DNA of 64,000 bases from ELB16-189 sp018266435 (GCA_030123525.1 CP126125.1:2418001-2482000); one strand, 5' to 3'; shown: positions 35,573 to 45,849, counted from the stretch's first letter. Numbers and translations are program-made. The notes: a model not told the origin generated them from the sequence alone.

Positions 35573-36729
35573 TGAAACCGGTTTATAACCTTGATTCACT
35601 CACCAATCTTCACCTGGTAAAAGAAGCCATACAATGGCACAAGCAGGGAAGGATTTCGAGAGAACAACTGGATCAGATCAGGCAGGCGTACCCTTCATCA
35701 TTTTATCATCCTAATTTTTTTATCCGCATTCTTCTTTTTGCGGCAACTTGCATTGCTTTGTCGGGCTTGGTTGGGTTACTGGCCTTGTTTTTTGCACAGG
35801 CTGACCGAATGACTGTGTCTGCACTATGCATAATTTATGGAGTCATTTCATGGGTGGTTGTTGAAAAAGTATTTGCCGAAAAGAATAAACACTACAAGTC
35901 GGGTGTTAACGAAGCATTATTGTATCACTCCGTAGGTTTTATAGTTGGCGGAGTGGCAGGACTAACTGGGGCTGATATTTATGCAGTGCTAATTTCATTG
36001 GTGATCGTTCTTTCTTTTGCTGCGTTTCGGTTTATCGACTTGGTTTCTACTCTTGTTGCTTTGTGCAGTATAGCCGCATTTATTTTTTATAGTTTTTACC
36101 GCTTAGGCGGTGGTTTTCAACAGGTAATTCCCCTGGTGATGATCGTTTGTTTTTCGGGAGTATATTTTGTCATTCGTAAAGCGAGGGCATCAGAAAATAA
36201 AACCTGGGATAATTGCCTGGTGATTGCCGAAGCATTTTGTTTGCTGGTGGTTTATGCAAGCGGAAATTATTTAGTAGTTCGCGAGTTAAGCGTTGCACTT
36301 TTGAATCTTAATATAACCGGAGGGCAAGATATTCCACTGGCCTGGTTATTTTATTTTCTTACGGTGGCTGTTCCGGGAGCTTATCTTTATTTTGGAATTA
36401 AGAAAAAAGATATCGTGTTGATTCGTGTGAGCTTAGTGGCGATTGCTTTTGCCGTGTTCACATTCAAGTATTATTTCAGCCTGGGCCATCATGAAATTAC
36501 ACTTACCGTTGCCGGAATGTGTTTGATAGGCATTGCGGCCTGGTTATTTCACTTTCTTAAAACTCAGAAGAATGGGTATACGGCAGAGAATGTATTGAGC
36601 GAAAGCTGGGGAAATGTAAACTTAGCTGCGTACGTTATTTCACAAACAATGGGAGGAAATAAGGAACCCGAACAGCCGACCCAAACCGGTGGTACTTTTG
36701 GAGGAGGAGGATCAACCGAGGGGTTTTAA
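35572..36729 (+). CDS. Multi-pass membrane protein, partner of the DUF2157 protein
   Basis: A 385-residue protein. An N-terminal soluble part (WHKQGRISREQLDQIRQAYP) has the same layout as the upstream DUF2157 protein, suggesting the two are distant paralogues. About nine to ten membrane helices follow, then a Gly-rich tail ending GGGGSTEGF. No named family I can state with certainty. Start codon shares a base with the upstream stop. Function unknown. Confidence 0.75.
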   Translation: MKPVYNLDSLTNLHLVKEAIQWHKQGRISREQLDQIRQAYPSSFYHPNFFIRILLFAATCIALSGLVGLLALFFAQADRMTVSALCIIYGVISWVVVEKVFAEKNKHYKSGVNEALLYHSVGFIVGGVAGLTGADIYAVLISLVIVLSFAAFRFIDLVSTLVALCSIAAFIFYSFYRLGGGFQQVIPLVMIVCFSGVYFVIRKARASENKTWDNCLVIAEAFCLLVVYASGNYLVVRELSVALLNLNITGGQDIPLAWLFYFLTVAVPGAYLYFGIKKKDIVLIRVSLVAIAFAVFTFKYYFSLGHHEITLTVAGMCLIGIAAWLFHFLKTQKNGYTAENVLSESWGNVNLAAYVISQTMGGNKEPEQPTQTGGTFGGGGSTEGF

Positions 36730-37400
36730 TTAGCCGATGTGCGGCTTCCAAAGATCGCTGAGCCAACCCGCACGAGTGTACTTCCCTCTTCTATTGCTAG
36801 CTCATAATCCTGACTCATGCCCATCGAGAGTTCTTTCATTTCAATGTTGAGGCAACGGGTTGCTTTAATCTTTTCAAAAAAATTTTTCAACAGCCGAAAT
36901 TCATGACGCACCTCGTCTTCATTATTGGTAAAAGTTGCCATGCCCATTAGCCCCACAATGTGAACAGAGTGGAGTGAACCAATTTTTTCTGACTGGACTA
37001 ATTCCATCAATTCATTTTTATCAAAACCAAATTTTGTCTCTTCTTTGGCAATGTGCACTTGCAGCAGGCAGTTGATTACCCGCCCGGCATTTTTAGCCTG
37101 CTTGTTGATTTCGTCCAGCAGTTTAAAGCTATCTACCGAATGGATGAGTGAAACAAATGGGACAACCTGTTTTACTTTATTTGTTTGCAAATGACCAATC
37201 AGATGCCATTGAATATCAGGTGGAAGCAGCGGCTGCTTGGCACACAGTTCCTGCACTTTATTTTCACCAAAAATCCGTTGACCGGCATCGTAGGCTTCTT
37301 TTATTTTTTCTACCGGCTGGGTCTTACTTACGGCTACCAGTTGACAGTTTTTTCCGGCCAGATGATTTTTGACTGAGGTTATATTTTTTCTGATGTCCAT
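36726..37400 (-). CDS. YggS/PROSC-type PLP homeostasis protein
   Basis: A 224-residue alanine-racemase-like TIM barrel. The PLP lysine is K26 in LVAVSKTQP. Other family marks are RIFGENKVQE, WHLIGHLQTNKVKQVV, LSMGMSQDYELAIEEGST and VRVGSAIFGSR. YggS proteins bind and buffer pyridoxal phosphate rather than catalyse a known reaction. Convergent with the membrane protein gene, stops overlapping by four bases. Confidence 0.95.
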   Translation of the reverse strand: MDIRKNITSVKNHLAGKNCQLVAVSKTQPVEKIKEAYDAGQRIFGENKVQELCAKQPLLPPDIQWHLIGHLQTNKVKQVVPFVSLIHSVDSFKLLDEINKQAKNAGRVINCLLQVHIAKEETKFGFDKNELMELVQSEKIGSLHSVHIVGLMGMATFTNNEDEVRHEFRLLKNFFEKIKATRCLNIEMKELSMGMSQDYELAIEEGSTLVRVGSAIFGSRTSAN

Positions 37401-37434
37401 TGGTTAACTTGGGCAAAATTTTTTTGGCAAAGTT

Positions 37435-38970
37435 ATGGCGATCATCGGTACGTTGTTAAAAAAAGGAATTAAACTTCGCGAAAACCTGCAGCAAGAATAT
37501 TCCTCTCCGTTGGATTTGCAAAAGGAAGAATTAAAAGAACTGCTGATTACAGCCAGCCAGACTGAGTTTGGTAAATTTTACGATTTTAATGAAATTTTAA
37601 AGAAGTTCAGAAAAGGCGGCAACGTGTTTTATCAGGCTTATAAAACCGCTATTCCTATTCATGATTATAATAAGATTTATAAAGATTGGTGGCAACTGAC
37701 ACTCAAAGGAGCAAAAAATATTTGCTGGCCCGGAAGGATAAAATATTTTGCCCTGAGTTCGGGCACTTCTGAGTCGGCCTCAAAGCATATTCCTGTTACC
37801 AAGGAAATGACTAAAGCCATTCAGCGAACCAGTATTCGCCAAATAATATCCTTGTCGAAATACGATTTACCCTCGTCTTTTTTTGAAGCCGGTATTTTGA
37901 TGATTGGAGGGAGTACGCACCTTCACAAAAAGGGCAGTTATTTCGAAGGCGACCTGAGCGGTATACAAGCTGCGCGGTTGCCGTTTTGGTTTCAGCATTT
38001 TTATAAGCCCGGAAAAAAAATTGCCAAGAGCCGCAACTGGGATAATAAACTCAATCAAATTGTTCGTAAGTCAGCCGATTGGAACATCGGCATCATTGTG
38101 GGTGTGCCCGCGTGGATTCAAATATTAATTGAGAAAATTTTAGCATACCATAAAGTAAAAAACATTCATGAGGTATGGCCCAATCTGCATGTGTACGTAC
38201 ACGGTGGAGTGTCGATGGATCCGTATCGTAAGAGTTTTGAAAAATTGCTGGGGCGCCCGATTCATTACATCGAAACGTATCTGGCTTCCGAAGGATTCAT
38301 TGCTTATCAGGCCATACCCAAAAATAAGTCGATGCGGCTGGTGTTGAACAATGGATTGTTTTATGAATTTGTTCCCTTTGAAGACAAAAATTTTCTTCCC
38401 TCCGGTGAGATCAAACCCGATGCCGAAGCCCTGATGATTGATGAAGTAGAGGAGGGAAAAGAATATGCTTTGCTGCTCTCAACCTGTGCGGGCGCGTGGC
38501 GTTACCTGATTGGCGATGTGATCAAATTTGTTTCATTGGAGGATGCCGAGATTCAAATCACCGGGCGCACCAAACATTTTCTGAGTTTGTGCGGAGAACA
38601 TTTGTCGGTGGATAACATGAACAAAGCCATCGAACTTACTTCTGATGAATTGAATATTTCCATTCAGGAATTTACCGTTTCAGGCATTCCTCACCAAACC
38701 CTTTTCGCTCACCACTGGTACATTGGTACCAATGATAAAGTGGATGCCAAAATTCTAAAAGAAAAAATTGACAATCATTTAAAAGAACTGAACGATGACT
38801 ACGCGGTGGAGCGTAGCGCAGCTCTGAAGGAAGTTATTGTGGACGTATTGCCGTTACAAAAATTTCACGATTATTTAAGTCTGAAAGGAAAAGTGGGAGG
38901 GCAGAATAAATTTCCGCGTGTGATGAAGAATGCACAACTCGAAGAGTGGGTTAAATTCATCAACAGTTAA
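37435..38970 (+). CDS. GH3 auxin-responsive promoter family protein
   Basis: A 511-residue member of the GH3 (acyl-adenylate) family, not to be confused with glycoside hydrolase family 3. The ATP-binding motifs are FALSSGTSESASKHIP (about 103-118) and the later EEGKEYALLLSTCAGAWRY with IGDVIKF and ITGRTKHFLSLCGEHLS. Plant members conjugate amino acids to auxin or jasmonate; bacterial members have no settled substrate. Divergent from the YggS gene across 34 bases. Confidence 0.92.
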   Translation: MAIIGTLLKKGIKLRENLQQEYSSPLDLQKEELKELLITASQTEFGKFYDFNEILKKFRKGGNVFYQAYKTAIPIHDYNKIYKDWWQLTLKGAKNICWPGRIKYFALSSGTSESASKHIPVTKEMTKAIQRTSIRQIISLSKYDLPSSFFEAGILMIGGSTHLHKKGSYFEGDLSGIQAARLPFWFQHFYKPGKKIAKSRNWDNKLNQIVRKSADWNIGIIVGVPAWIQILIEKILAYHKVKNIHEVWPNLHVYVHGGVSMDPYRKSFEKLLGRPIHYIETYLASEGFIAYQAIPKNKSMRLVLNNGLFYEFVPFEDKNFLPSGEIKPDAEALMIDEVEEGKEYALLLSTCAGAWRYLIGDVIKFVSLEDAEIQITGRTKHFLSLCGEHLSVDNMNKAIELTSDELNISIQEFTVSGIPHQTLFAHHWYIGTNDKVDAKILKEKIDNHLKELNDDYAVERSAALKEVIVDVLPLQKFHDYLSLKGKVGGQNKFPRVMKNAQLEEWVKFINS

Positions 38971-39006
38971 AAAGTAACATCACCTGAATTCAATAACCCC
39001 CTCCCA

Positions 39007-39636
39007 ATGTCAATCGTAATTAACGGAGTGCAGTTTGGAATCGTATTAGCATTTTTAGTAGGCCCGGTTTTTTTTACCATTATTCAAACCAGTGTGGAAA
39101 AAGGATTTTTTAACGGTGCTTTGGTGGCAATAGGCGTTTCGATCAGCGATATTTTGTATGTGACCATTTGCTACTTTGGGTTATTTCAGTTCTTGAGTGA
39201 CCCCTCATCTAAAAAAAACATGGCCTACATAGGCGGAATTATTCTTGTTGTATTCGGGCTGTACCACCTGGTTATTAAATCACGAAGAGGCTCGGTATCT
39301 TTTCATGCTGCAGTAGAAACCAAGCCGGTAAAATATATTTTGAAAGGATTCATCATTAACGGAGTAACACCCATGGTGCTGATTTTCTGGATTGGCACAA
39401 TCAGTTATGCTACCGTTAATTTTGAATACACGAAAGGAATCCAGTTTTTTATTTTTTTTATGGCTCTTCTTTTAACTGTGCTGGCCACCGATATTACCAA
39501 AGCTTTTTTGGCTGACAAGTTAAGAAGACTGGTTACTCACCGGTTTCTTACCATTATGAATATCATCGTAGGAGTTTGCCTCATTGGCTTTGGCATCCGT
39601 TTGCTGGTAATGGGATCCAATGGTTTCCAATTGTGA
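39007..39636 (+). CDS. LysE family translocator
   Basis: A 209-residue membrane protein of the LysE/RhtB exporter type with about six helices. The start FGIVLAFLVGPVFFTIIQTS is the family's first helix with its G-P pair, followed by GFFNGALVAIGVSISDILYV. The family exports amino acids or their derivatives. Substrate unknown. It is on the same strand as the GH3-like gene, 36 bases downstream. Confidence 0.88.
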   Translation: MSIVINGVQFGIVLAFLVGPVFFTIIQTSVEKGFFNGALVAIGVSISDILYVTICYFGLFQFLSDPSSKKNMAYIGGIILVVFGLYHLVIKSRRGSVSFHAAVETKPVKYILKGFIINGVTPMVLIFWIGTISYATVNFEYTKGIQFFIFFMALLLTVLATDITKAFLADKLRRLVTHRFLTIMNIIVGVCLIGFGIRLLVMGSNGFQL

Positions 39637-39667
39637 TGGCTGCCCTTCTGGCGACACACCACTCTGG

Positions 39668-42600
39668 CTATTCTGAAACAATCAATTTAGTTACATAAAA
39701 TTTTGAATGGCTGCGGATGCGCACAATGTAAAGCCCCGAAGCCAGCCCCGGCTGATTGATTGTTACCACCTGATTGCTGACAGGCAAGGCTGACCAGTTT
39801 TGGCTGAAAACAATTTGGCCAAATGAATCAAGCATTTCAACCACAGCAGTTGATTCCATTGGTTCAGAGGTCTGTATTTTGAAACCCTGCCCGTGGGTTG
39901 GGTTAGGATAAATCTGAATTGAAGTTACGTCAGCATAAACTGAAATTACTTCTGAGGTGGTTGATTTGCCGTCAAAATCAGTTTGGCGCAATCGGTAATA
40001 GCTTAACCCATTGTAAGGCTGATAATCCACCGCATGGTAGTCGGTAGATGTATGTTTAGTACCGGCACCCATTACCTTAGCTACGGCTATAAAATCTTTG
40101 CCGTTGATGGATTTTTCAACAGTAAAGAAATTGTTATTCAGTTCAGAAGCAGTAGTCCAGTCAAGCTGAACGGTTCCATCCATGAATTTACCAGTAAAGT
40201 TCAGCAGTTCAATTGGCAAAGGATTGTGCCCACCGATCAGGTTGGCGAGGGTAAAAGTAGAAAATGAATTAAATGAACCCGAAACAATATAACCGGGCTC
40301 GGCAGTATCGGACACCATGCCAACATCAACCCAGGTAGTGCCAGCGCCTATGGTTTTCACCACGGTAAGGTTAGGAAGATCGGTTACGCCATCGGTAGTT
40401 CCGTATCCATAGTAGAGTGTAACATAAGCACTCGACAAATTGGATTGGTTAGAACTATTGATGGTCCAGTACCGTGCTCCGGAAACACGTTCTATCGTTG
40501 GGGCCAGGGTATAGCCTAACGCACCGGCAGATGAAGAAAAATGCTGCGCTGTATAGATCACAGAACTTGAACTGGTGTGTGTTACTGTGAGGATTGCAGG
40601 CCGGTAAGCCCCGTTGTTTCCGAGCGGAAAATTTCTGACTGTGTTGGCAACACTGGTAGCCACTTCGTAAGTCATAGGTCCATCGATATAGCAGTTGGTA
40701 TTGCCAATGGAGGTAGCACTTCCGTTCAGCAAAGCAATGTAATTGGCGGCCGTAGCCTGAACAATGCCCCGAGTCATGGTCAGCGTTCCATTAACAGTAG
40801 CCACTCCGCCCATCAGAAACGCATAAGGGAAACCGCTCGTGTTGTTGAATGTTACGTTGTTGAAGTAAATGGCGTCACCTCCCGCTCCGGCCGAAGCAGG
40901 TATGGTCTGTTGATTGCCGGTTCCGTTAAAGGTTAGCGAGGAGTTATTGTTAAAAGTTAAGTTTCCGTAGGGAGTTCCTCCCCGCACAATGTTTCGGGTA
41001 ATACCCATCGTGGAAGAATTATTGAAAATAAGTTCTGTAGCTGCAGCAGCCGATGATGTATAATTCAAATCGCGACCAATGGTTATGCCCGAAGTGTTAT
41101 TGAAGTTAAGGCTCAGTTTCATTCCTCCTGAGTAATTCAAGCTCACATCTCTGGCCACTGAAAGAGTTGATGCATTGCTGAGGGTTAGTGTGTTGGGGGT
41201 TACCGTTCCGGCTGAACTCACCCAACTCATATCCTGACCGATGGATATTGTTCCCGAAGGAACATTGACCTGAATGCCCGAATTTCCTCCGCTTGTTGTT
41301 GACGTGAAATTGTTGGCAACGGATAAGACGCCATTGGTCTGAACGGTCGTGGTGTTTGAATTATTGGCCGAGTTGGTAACGACAAATTGACCATTTACAG
41401 TAAGTGTTGAGTTGGTAATGGTCAATGACGTATTAGCGGCACTTGTGCTAAGGTTAACCTGAGCCGCTTGCGCAGCAGAGGTAATGGTAATGTTGTTGTC
41501 TTGTATGTTTACTACATTGCCCGGACCGGGTACCGTACCTGAACTGGATCCGCCAAATCCAATATTTGACCACGTGCCTGGTGTGTTCCAATCTCCATCT
41601 TGTCGGGAATAAAAAATAGTTGGGCTTACATTGGTCACGCATAATGAAAATGTTCCACGGTAGCCAGTACCAGCGTAATTATCAACAGAAATATAATAGG
41701 TATTTCCAACCACTAGTGAGGCTACCGTTATCGAAGGAATGGTATGAGTTCCCGTATAGGTGCTGCAAGCAACTTGTGTTGTGCCATCGGCTTGCCAAAG
41801 AGCCATGCGTGGGTATTGCAGCGAACCCATAGCACCGCCCGTTTTAAGTTGAATGGTTGCATTAGGTGTAATAGCTGTAAACTTAAACCAGACATTGTTG
41901 TTTGGGCCGGTAGTCCAACATGAGCCTTTATTTTTATCCGGTGATGCCCCGATGGTTGAATAGGCAGCGTTGGCTGAACACCAATTGTTCAGGTCAGTGA
42001 TAGCTTGTGCTCCCTGATAATAGTCGTAGCCCACCACATCGCTGAGGCAGAGAGAGAAGGTTCCGCGGTATCCGACCCCGGTATAGTTGTCCACGGAGAT
42101 GTAGTAATAAGTTCCCGGAGTGAGGCCGAGGTAAGCAGTTTCCATGGTACCCTGGTTGAGGCCGTTGTAAGGAGAGCAGGCGAGCACGGAGGTTCCGGTA
42201 GGATCCCAGAGTGTTACCCAACTGTACTGCATGGAGCCGAGCGCCCCACCGGTTTTGAGTTGCACATCGATGTAGCCGGTAGCGGAAGCCTGGAACTTGA
42301 ACCACCGGTTGAAGTTGGGGCCATTGGGAGCACAAGAGCCTGCAGCCTTATCGGGCGAAGCCCCGATGGTAGAGTAAGCGGCATTGGCCGAGCATCCGTT
42401 GATAAGAGAAGTGATATCGAGTGCCCCTTGGTAGAAGTCATAGTTGACCACATCGCTGAGGCAGAGAGAGAAGGTTCCGCGGTATCCGGCCCCGGTATAG
42501 TTGTCCACGGAGATGTAGTAATAAGTTCCCGGAGTGAGGCCGAGGTAAGCAGTTTCCATGGTACCCTGGTTGAGGCCGTTGTAAGGAGAGCAGGCGAGCA

Positions 42601-44590
42601 CGGAGGTTCCGGTAGGATCCCAGAGCGTTACCCAACTGTACTGCATGGAGCCGAGCGCCCCACCGGTTTTGAGTTGCACATCGATGTAGCCGGTAGCGGA
42701 AGCCTGGAACTTGAACCACCGGTTGAAGTTGGGGCCATTGGGAGCACAAGAGCCTGCAGCCTTATCGGGCGAAGCCCCGATGGTGGAGTAAGCGGCATTG
42801 GCCGAGCATCCGTTGATAAGAGAAGTGATATCGAGTGCCCCTTGGTAGAAGTCATAGTTGACCACATCGCTGAGGCAGAGAGAGAAGGTTCCGCGGTATC
42901 CGGCCCCGGTATAGTTGTCCACGGAGATGTAGTAATAAGTTCCCGGAGTGAGGCCGAGGTAAGCAGTTTCCATGGTACCCTGGTTGAGGCCGTTGTAAGG
43001 AGAGCAGGCGAGCACGGAGGTTCCGGTAGGATCCCAGAGTGTTACCCAACTGTACTGCATGGAGCCGAGCGCCCCACCGGTTTTGAGTTGCACATCGATG
43101 TAGCCGGTAGCGGAAGCCTGGAACTTGAACCACCGGTTGAAGTTGGGGCCATTGGGAGCACAAGAGCCTGCAGCCTTATCGGGCGAAGCCCCGATGGTGG
43201 AGTAAGCGGCATTGGCCGAGCATCCGTTGATAAGAGAAGTGATATCGAGTGCCCCTTGGTAGAAGTCATAGTTGACCACATCGCTGAGGCAGAGAGAGAA
43301 GGTTCCGCGGTATCCGGCCCCGGTATAGTTGTCCACGGAGATGTAGTAATAAGTTCCCGGAGTGAGGCCGAGGTAAGCAGTTTCCATGGTACCCTGGTTG
43401 AGGCCGTTGTAAGGAGAGCAGGCGAGCACGGAGGTTCCGGTAGGATCCCAGAGTGTTACCCAACTGTACTGCATGGAGCCGAGCGCCCCACCGGTTTTGA
43501 GTTGCACATCGATGTAGCCGGTAGCGGAAGCCTGGAACTTGAACCACCGGTTGAAGTTGGGGCCATTGGGAGCACAAGAGCCTGCAGCCTTATCGGGCGA
43601 AGCCCCGATGGTGGAGTAAGCGGCATTGGCCGAGCATCCGTTGATAAGAGAAGTGATATCGAGTGCCCCTTGGTAGAAGTCATAGTTGACCACATCGCTG
43701 AGGCAGAGAGAGAAGGTTCCGCGGTATCCGGCCCCGGTATAGTTGTCCACGGAGATGTAGTAATAAGTTCCCGGAGTGAGGCCGAGGTAAGTAGTTTCCA
43801 TGGTACCCTGGTTGAGGCCGTTGTAAGGAGAGCAGGCGAGCACGGAGGTTCCGGTAGGATCCCAGAGTGTTACCCAACTGTACTGCATGGAGCCGAGCGC
43901 CCCACCGGTTTTGAGTTGCACATCGATGTAGCCGGTAGCGGAAGCCTGGAACTTGAACCACCGGTTGAAGTTGGGGCCATTGGGAGCACAAGAGCCTGCA
44001 GCCTTATCGGGCGAAGCCCCGATGGTGGAGTAAGCGGCATTGGCCGAGCATCCGTTGATAAGAGAAGTGATATCGAGTGCCCCTTGGTAGAAGTCATAGT
44101 TGACCACATCGCTGAGGCAGAGAGAGAAGGTTCCGCGGTACCCGGCCCCAGTATAGTTGTCCACGGAGATGTAGTAATAAGTTCCCGGAGTGAGGCCGAG
44201 GTAAGTAGTTTCCATGGTACCCTGGTTGAGGCCGTTGTAAGGAGAGCAGGCGAGCACGGAGGTTCCGGTAGGATCCCAGAGTGTTACCCAACTGTACTGC
44301 ATGGAGCCGAGCGCCCCACCGGTTTTGAGTTGCACATCGATAAATCCTGTGGCTGTGGCTTGAAACTTAAACCAAACATTATAATTGGGGCCGTTAGGTG
44401 CACACAGACCAGCTGTATTATCTGCTGTGGCATTAACTGTCGTGTAGGCCGCATTTGCTGAGCAGCTATTGATAATGGATGAGACATCCATTGCGTTGCC
44501 AAAATTGTCATTGGCGGGTTGTGCGTAGGCACCAATAACTGAAGCAATCCAAAATAATAACAGCCAACTAAGACGGTAAATGTTGCGCAT
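39668..44590 (-). CDS. Large T9SS-exported repeat surface protein
   Basis: A 1640-residue secreted protein. Signal peptide MRNIYRLSWLLLFWIASVIG...AYAQ. Seven modules of about 138 residues follow (roughly 25-990): module 1 is divergent at its start, modules 2-6 are nearly identical, module 7 is divergent. Each has paired cysteines (NGCSANAAYSTIG, GSCAPNGP, LACSPYNG, FSLCLS) and TYYYISVDNYTGAGYRG, the look of PPC-type beta-sandwich domains. Next comes an Asn/Thr/Ser-rich region (from IFYSRQDGDWNTPGTWS), probably a beta-helix, then a beta-sandwich (LNFTGKFMDGTVQLDWTTAS) and a T9SS type A sorting domain (IQIYPNPTHG to LIVSE). Likely a cell-surface adhesin or glycan-binding protein. Confidence 0.9.
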   Translation of the reverse strand: MRNIYRLSWLLLFWIASVIGAYAQPANDNFGNAMDVSSIINSCSANAAYTTVNATADNTAGLCAPNGPNYNVWFKFQATATGFIDVQLKTGGALGSMQYSWVTLWDPTGTSVLACSPYNGLNQGTMETTYLGLTPGTYYYISVDNYTGAGYRGTFSLCLSDVVNYDFYQGALDITSLINGCSANAAYSTIGASPDKAAGSCAPNGPNFNRWFKFQASATGYIDVQLKTGGALGSMQYSWVTLWDPTGTSVLACSPYNGLNQGTMETTYLGLTPGTYYYISVDNYTGAGYRGTFSLCLSDVVNYDFYQGALDITSLINGCSANAAYSTIGASPDKAAGSCAPNGPNFNRWFKFQASATGYIDVQLKTGGALGSMQYSWVTLWDPTGTSVLACSPYNGLNQGTMETAYLGLTPGTYYYISVDNYTGAGYRGTFSLCLSDVVNYDFYQGALDITSLINGCSANAAYSTIGASPDKAAGSCAPNGPNFNRWFKFQASATGYIDVQLKTGGALGSMQYSWVTLWDPTGTSVLACSPYNGLNQGTMETAYLGLTPGTYYYISVDNYTGAGYRGTFSLCLSDVVNYDFYQGALDITSLINGCSANAAYSTIGASPDKAAGSCAPNGPNFNRWFKFQASATGYIDVQLKTGGALGSMQYSWVTLWDPTGTSVLACSPYNGLNQGTMETAYLGLTPGTYYYISVDNYTGAGYRGTFSLCLSDVVNYDFYQGALDITSLINGCSANAAYSTIGASPDKAAGSCAPNGPNFNRWFKFQASATGYIDVQLKTGGALGSMQYSWVTLWDPTGTSVLACSPYNGLNQGTMETAYLGLTPGTYYYISVDNYTGVGYRGTFSLCLSDVVGYDYYQGAQAITDLNNWCSANAAYSTIGASPDKNKGSCWTTGPNNNVWFKFTAITPNATIQLKTGGAMGSLQYPRMALWQADGTTQVACSTYTGTHTIPSITVASLVVGNTYYISVDNYAGTGYRGTFSLCVTNVSPTIFYSRQDGDWNTPGTWSNIGFGGSSSGTVPGPGNVVNIQDNNITITSAAQAAQVNLSTSAANTSLTITNSTLTVNGQFVVTNSANNSNTTTVQTNGVLSVANNFTSTTSGGNSGIQVNVPSGTISIGQDMSWVSSAGTVTPNTLTLSNASTLSVARDVSLNYSGGMKLSLNFNNTSGITIGRDLNYTSSAAAATELIFNNSSTMGITRNIVRGGTPYGNLTFNNNSSLTFNGTGNQQTIPASAGAGGDAIYFNNVTFNNTSGFPYAFLMGGVATVNGTLTMTRGIVQATAANYIALLNGSATSIGNTNCYIDGPMTYEVATSVANTVRNFPLGNNGAYRPAILTVTHTSSSSVIYTAQHFSSSAGALGYTLAPTIERVSGARYWTINSSNQSNLSSAYVTLYYGYGTTDGVTDLPNLTVVKTIGAGTTWVDVGMVSDTAEPGYIVSGSFNSFSTFTLANLIGGHNPLPIELLNFTGKFMDGTVQLDWTTASELNNNFFTVEKSINGKDFIAVAKVMGAGTKHTSTDYHAVDYQPYNGLSYYRLRQTDFDGKSTTSEVISVYADVTSIQIYPNPTHGQGFKIQTSEPMESTAVVEMLDSFGQIVFSQNWSALPVSNQVVTINQPGLASGLYIVRIRSHSKFYVTKLIVSE
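42034..44339 (-). repeat. Tandem 414-bp coding repeat, more than five units
   Basis: The sequence beginning ACCACATCGCTGAGGCAGAG recurs at about 42034, 42448, 42862, 43276, 43690 and 44104, a constant spacing of 414 bases (138 codons). The units differ only at scattered positions, for example AAGCAGTTTCC versus AAGTAGTTTCC and CAGAGCGTT versus CAGAGTGTT. Identity at third positions shows recent duplication or gene conversion. An assembly could easily miscount the units. Confidence 0.95.
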
Positions 44591-44637
44591 ATCTATTTTT
44601 TTGATAAATCCGGTTTACCCCGGCAAAGTTAATTTAT

Positions 44638-45849
44638 TTAGATGGAATTTTGTTTGGGGTTGGCGCGGAAAAGCAGAGAGCTGTCGCCATAACTTAAAAA
44701 CCGATAATTATTACTTAAAGCCTCGTTGTATATTTTTTTCCAATTCTCTCCAACAAGGGCAGATATCAGCAGAATAAGCGTTGAGCCCGGTTGATGAAAA
44801 TTGGTGATTATACCTTCTACAATTTTAAAATCGTATCCCGGCATAATATAAATGGATGTCTCTCCAAGAATTTTGTCAGTTTTATCTTGATCCATTTTTT
44901 TCAAGACGGCTTGGAGAGCATCAATTTTATTTTGTGAACGAAGCTGATAAGCGTCAAGCTGAGAAATTATAAAATCAGCTGTCGGGTTTTCCATCAGCTT
45001 TACTCCGTACCAATAAATACTTTCAAGTGTGCGAAGTGATGTTGTGCCAACGCTAATGATTTTTTTATTACACAGAAGCTTCTCGATGTTGTGTTTGGTT
45101 ACAATCAGTTGCTCGGCATGCATGGTGTGCTCCGTTGCGTTTTTCACTTTTACAGGCTGAAAAGTGCCTGCGCTGACATGTAGTGTGAGGTATTCCGTTT
45201 CGATTTTTCTTTCTCTTAACGAAGAAAAAACTTTTTCTGTAAAGTGAAGTCCGGCCGTTGGCGCAGCTACCGCGCCATCTTCTTTTGAATAAACGGTTTG
45301 ATAACGACTGCTGTCCTCTTTTTCAGCTTTGCGCTTCAGGTAGGGAGGAAGAGGGATGGCTCCGAGCTGCTGCAACACTTCTGAAAAAGAAATTGGAAGG
45401 TTCCACTCAAACTCAATCAATCCGTTTTCACGATTAATTAATCTGGCAAGCAGATTCAATTCGTTATGAGTGATTGTTAATTCGTGATGGTTATTCCATC
45501 TTTTCAAATTTCCAATGGTGCAATGCCAGGTCAATTTTTTCTGAGAGTTCATGGCTAACGCAACAACAGGCGAAGGAGAAACCGGGTTCAATAAAAATAT
45601 TTCGATGACAGCGCCCGTCTCTTTTTTAAAAAATAAACGCGCGGGAATTACTTTAGTGTTATTTAAAAATAAGGCAGAGTTGTCAGGAACAAAATTCGCC
45701 AGGTTAGAAAAAATGGAATGCGTGATTTTTCCGTCTTTGTAAACCAGCAGTTTTGATAGATCACGCTCGGCTAACGGATGAAGCGCAATGCGATCTTCAG
45801 GGAGCTCATACGTATAGTCTTGAATCAGGATGCTCTTTGGACGTGACAT
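44638..45849 (-). CDS. queA: S-adenosylmethionine:tRNA ribosyltransferase-isomerase
   Basis: A 403-residue QueA, which transfers and isomerises ribose from S-adenosylmethionine onto 7-aminomethyl-deazaguanine in tRNA to form epoxyqueuosine. Family marks: YELPEDRIALHPLAERD, NNTKVIPARLFF, APTAGLHFTEKV, THLHVSAGTF-type region LTLHVSAGTFQPVK, and NFHQPGSTLILLISALVG. Slightly longer than the E. coli protein because of extra residues in the middle. Start ATG at 45849 gives MSRPKSILIQDYTYELP. It follows paaC by 36 bases on the same strand. Confidence 0.95.
   Translation of the reverse strand: MSRPKSILIQDYTYELPEDRIALHPLAERDLSKLLVYKDGKITHSIFSNLANFVPDNSALFLNNTKVIPARLFFKKETGAVIEIFLLNPVSPSPVVALAMNSQKKLTWHCTIGNLKRWNNHHELTITHNELNLLARLINRENGLIEFEWNLPISFSEVLQQLGAIPLPPYLKRKAEKEDSSRYQTVYSKEDGAVAAPTAGLHFTEKVFSSLRERKIETEYLTLHVSAGTFQPVKVKNATEHTMHAEQLIVTKHNIEKLLCNKKIISVGTTSLRTLESIYWYGVKLMENPTADFIISQLDAYQLRSQNKIDALQAVLKKMDQDKTDKILGETSIYIMPGYDFKIVEGIITNFHQPGSTLILLISALVGENWKKIYNEALSNNYRFLSYGDSSLLFRANPKQNSI

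Noticed and set aside
42034..44339. CRISPR-like array
   Set aside because: The period is 414 bases with no short direct repeats and unique spacers. It is a coding tandem repeat.
42005..44461. An 818-codon open frame on the plus strand across the repeat region
   Set aside because: It is antisense to the T9SS protein and exists because a stop-free 414-bp unit is repeated. Its translation is a repeating Arg/Gly/Val-rich text with no domain. The sense frame has a signal peptide, cysteine pattern and sorting domain.
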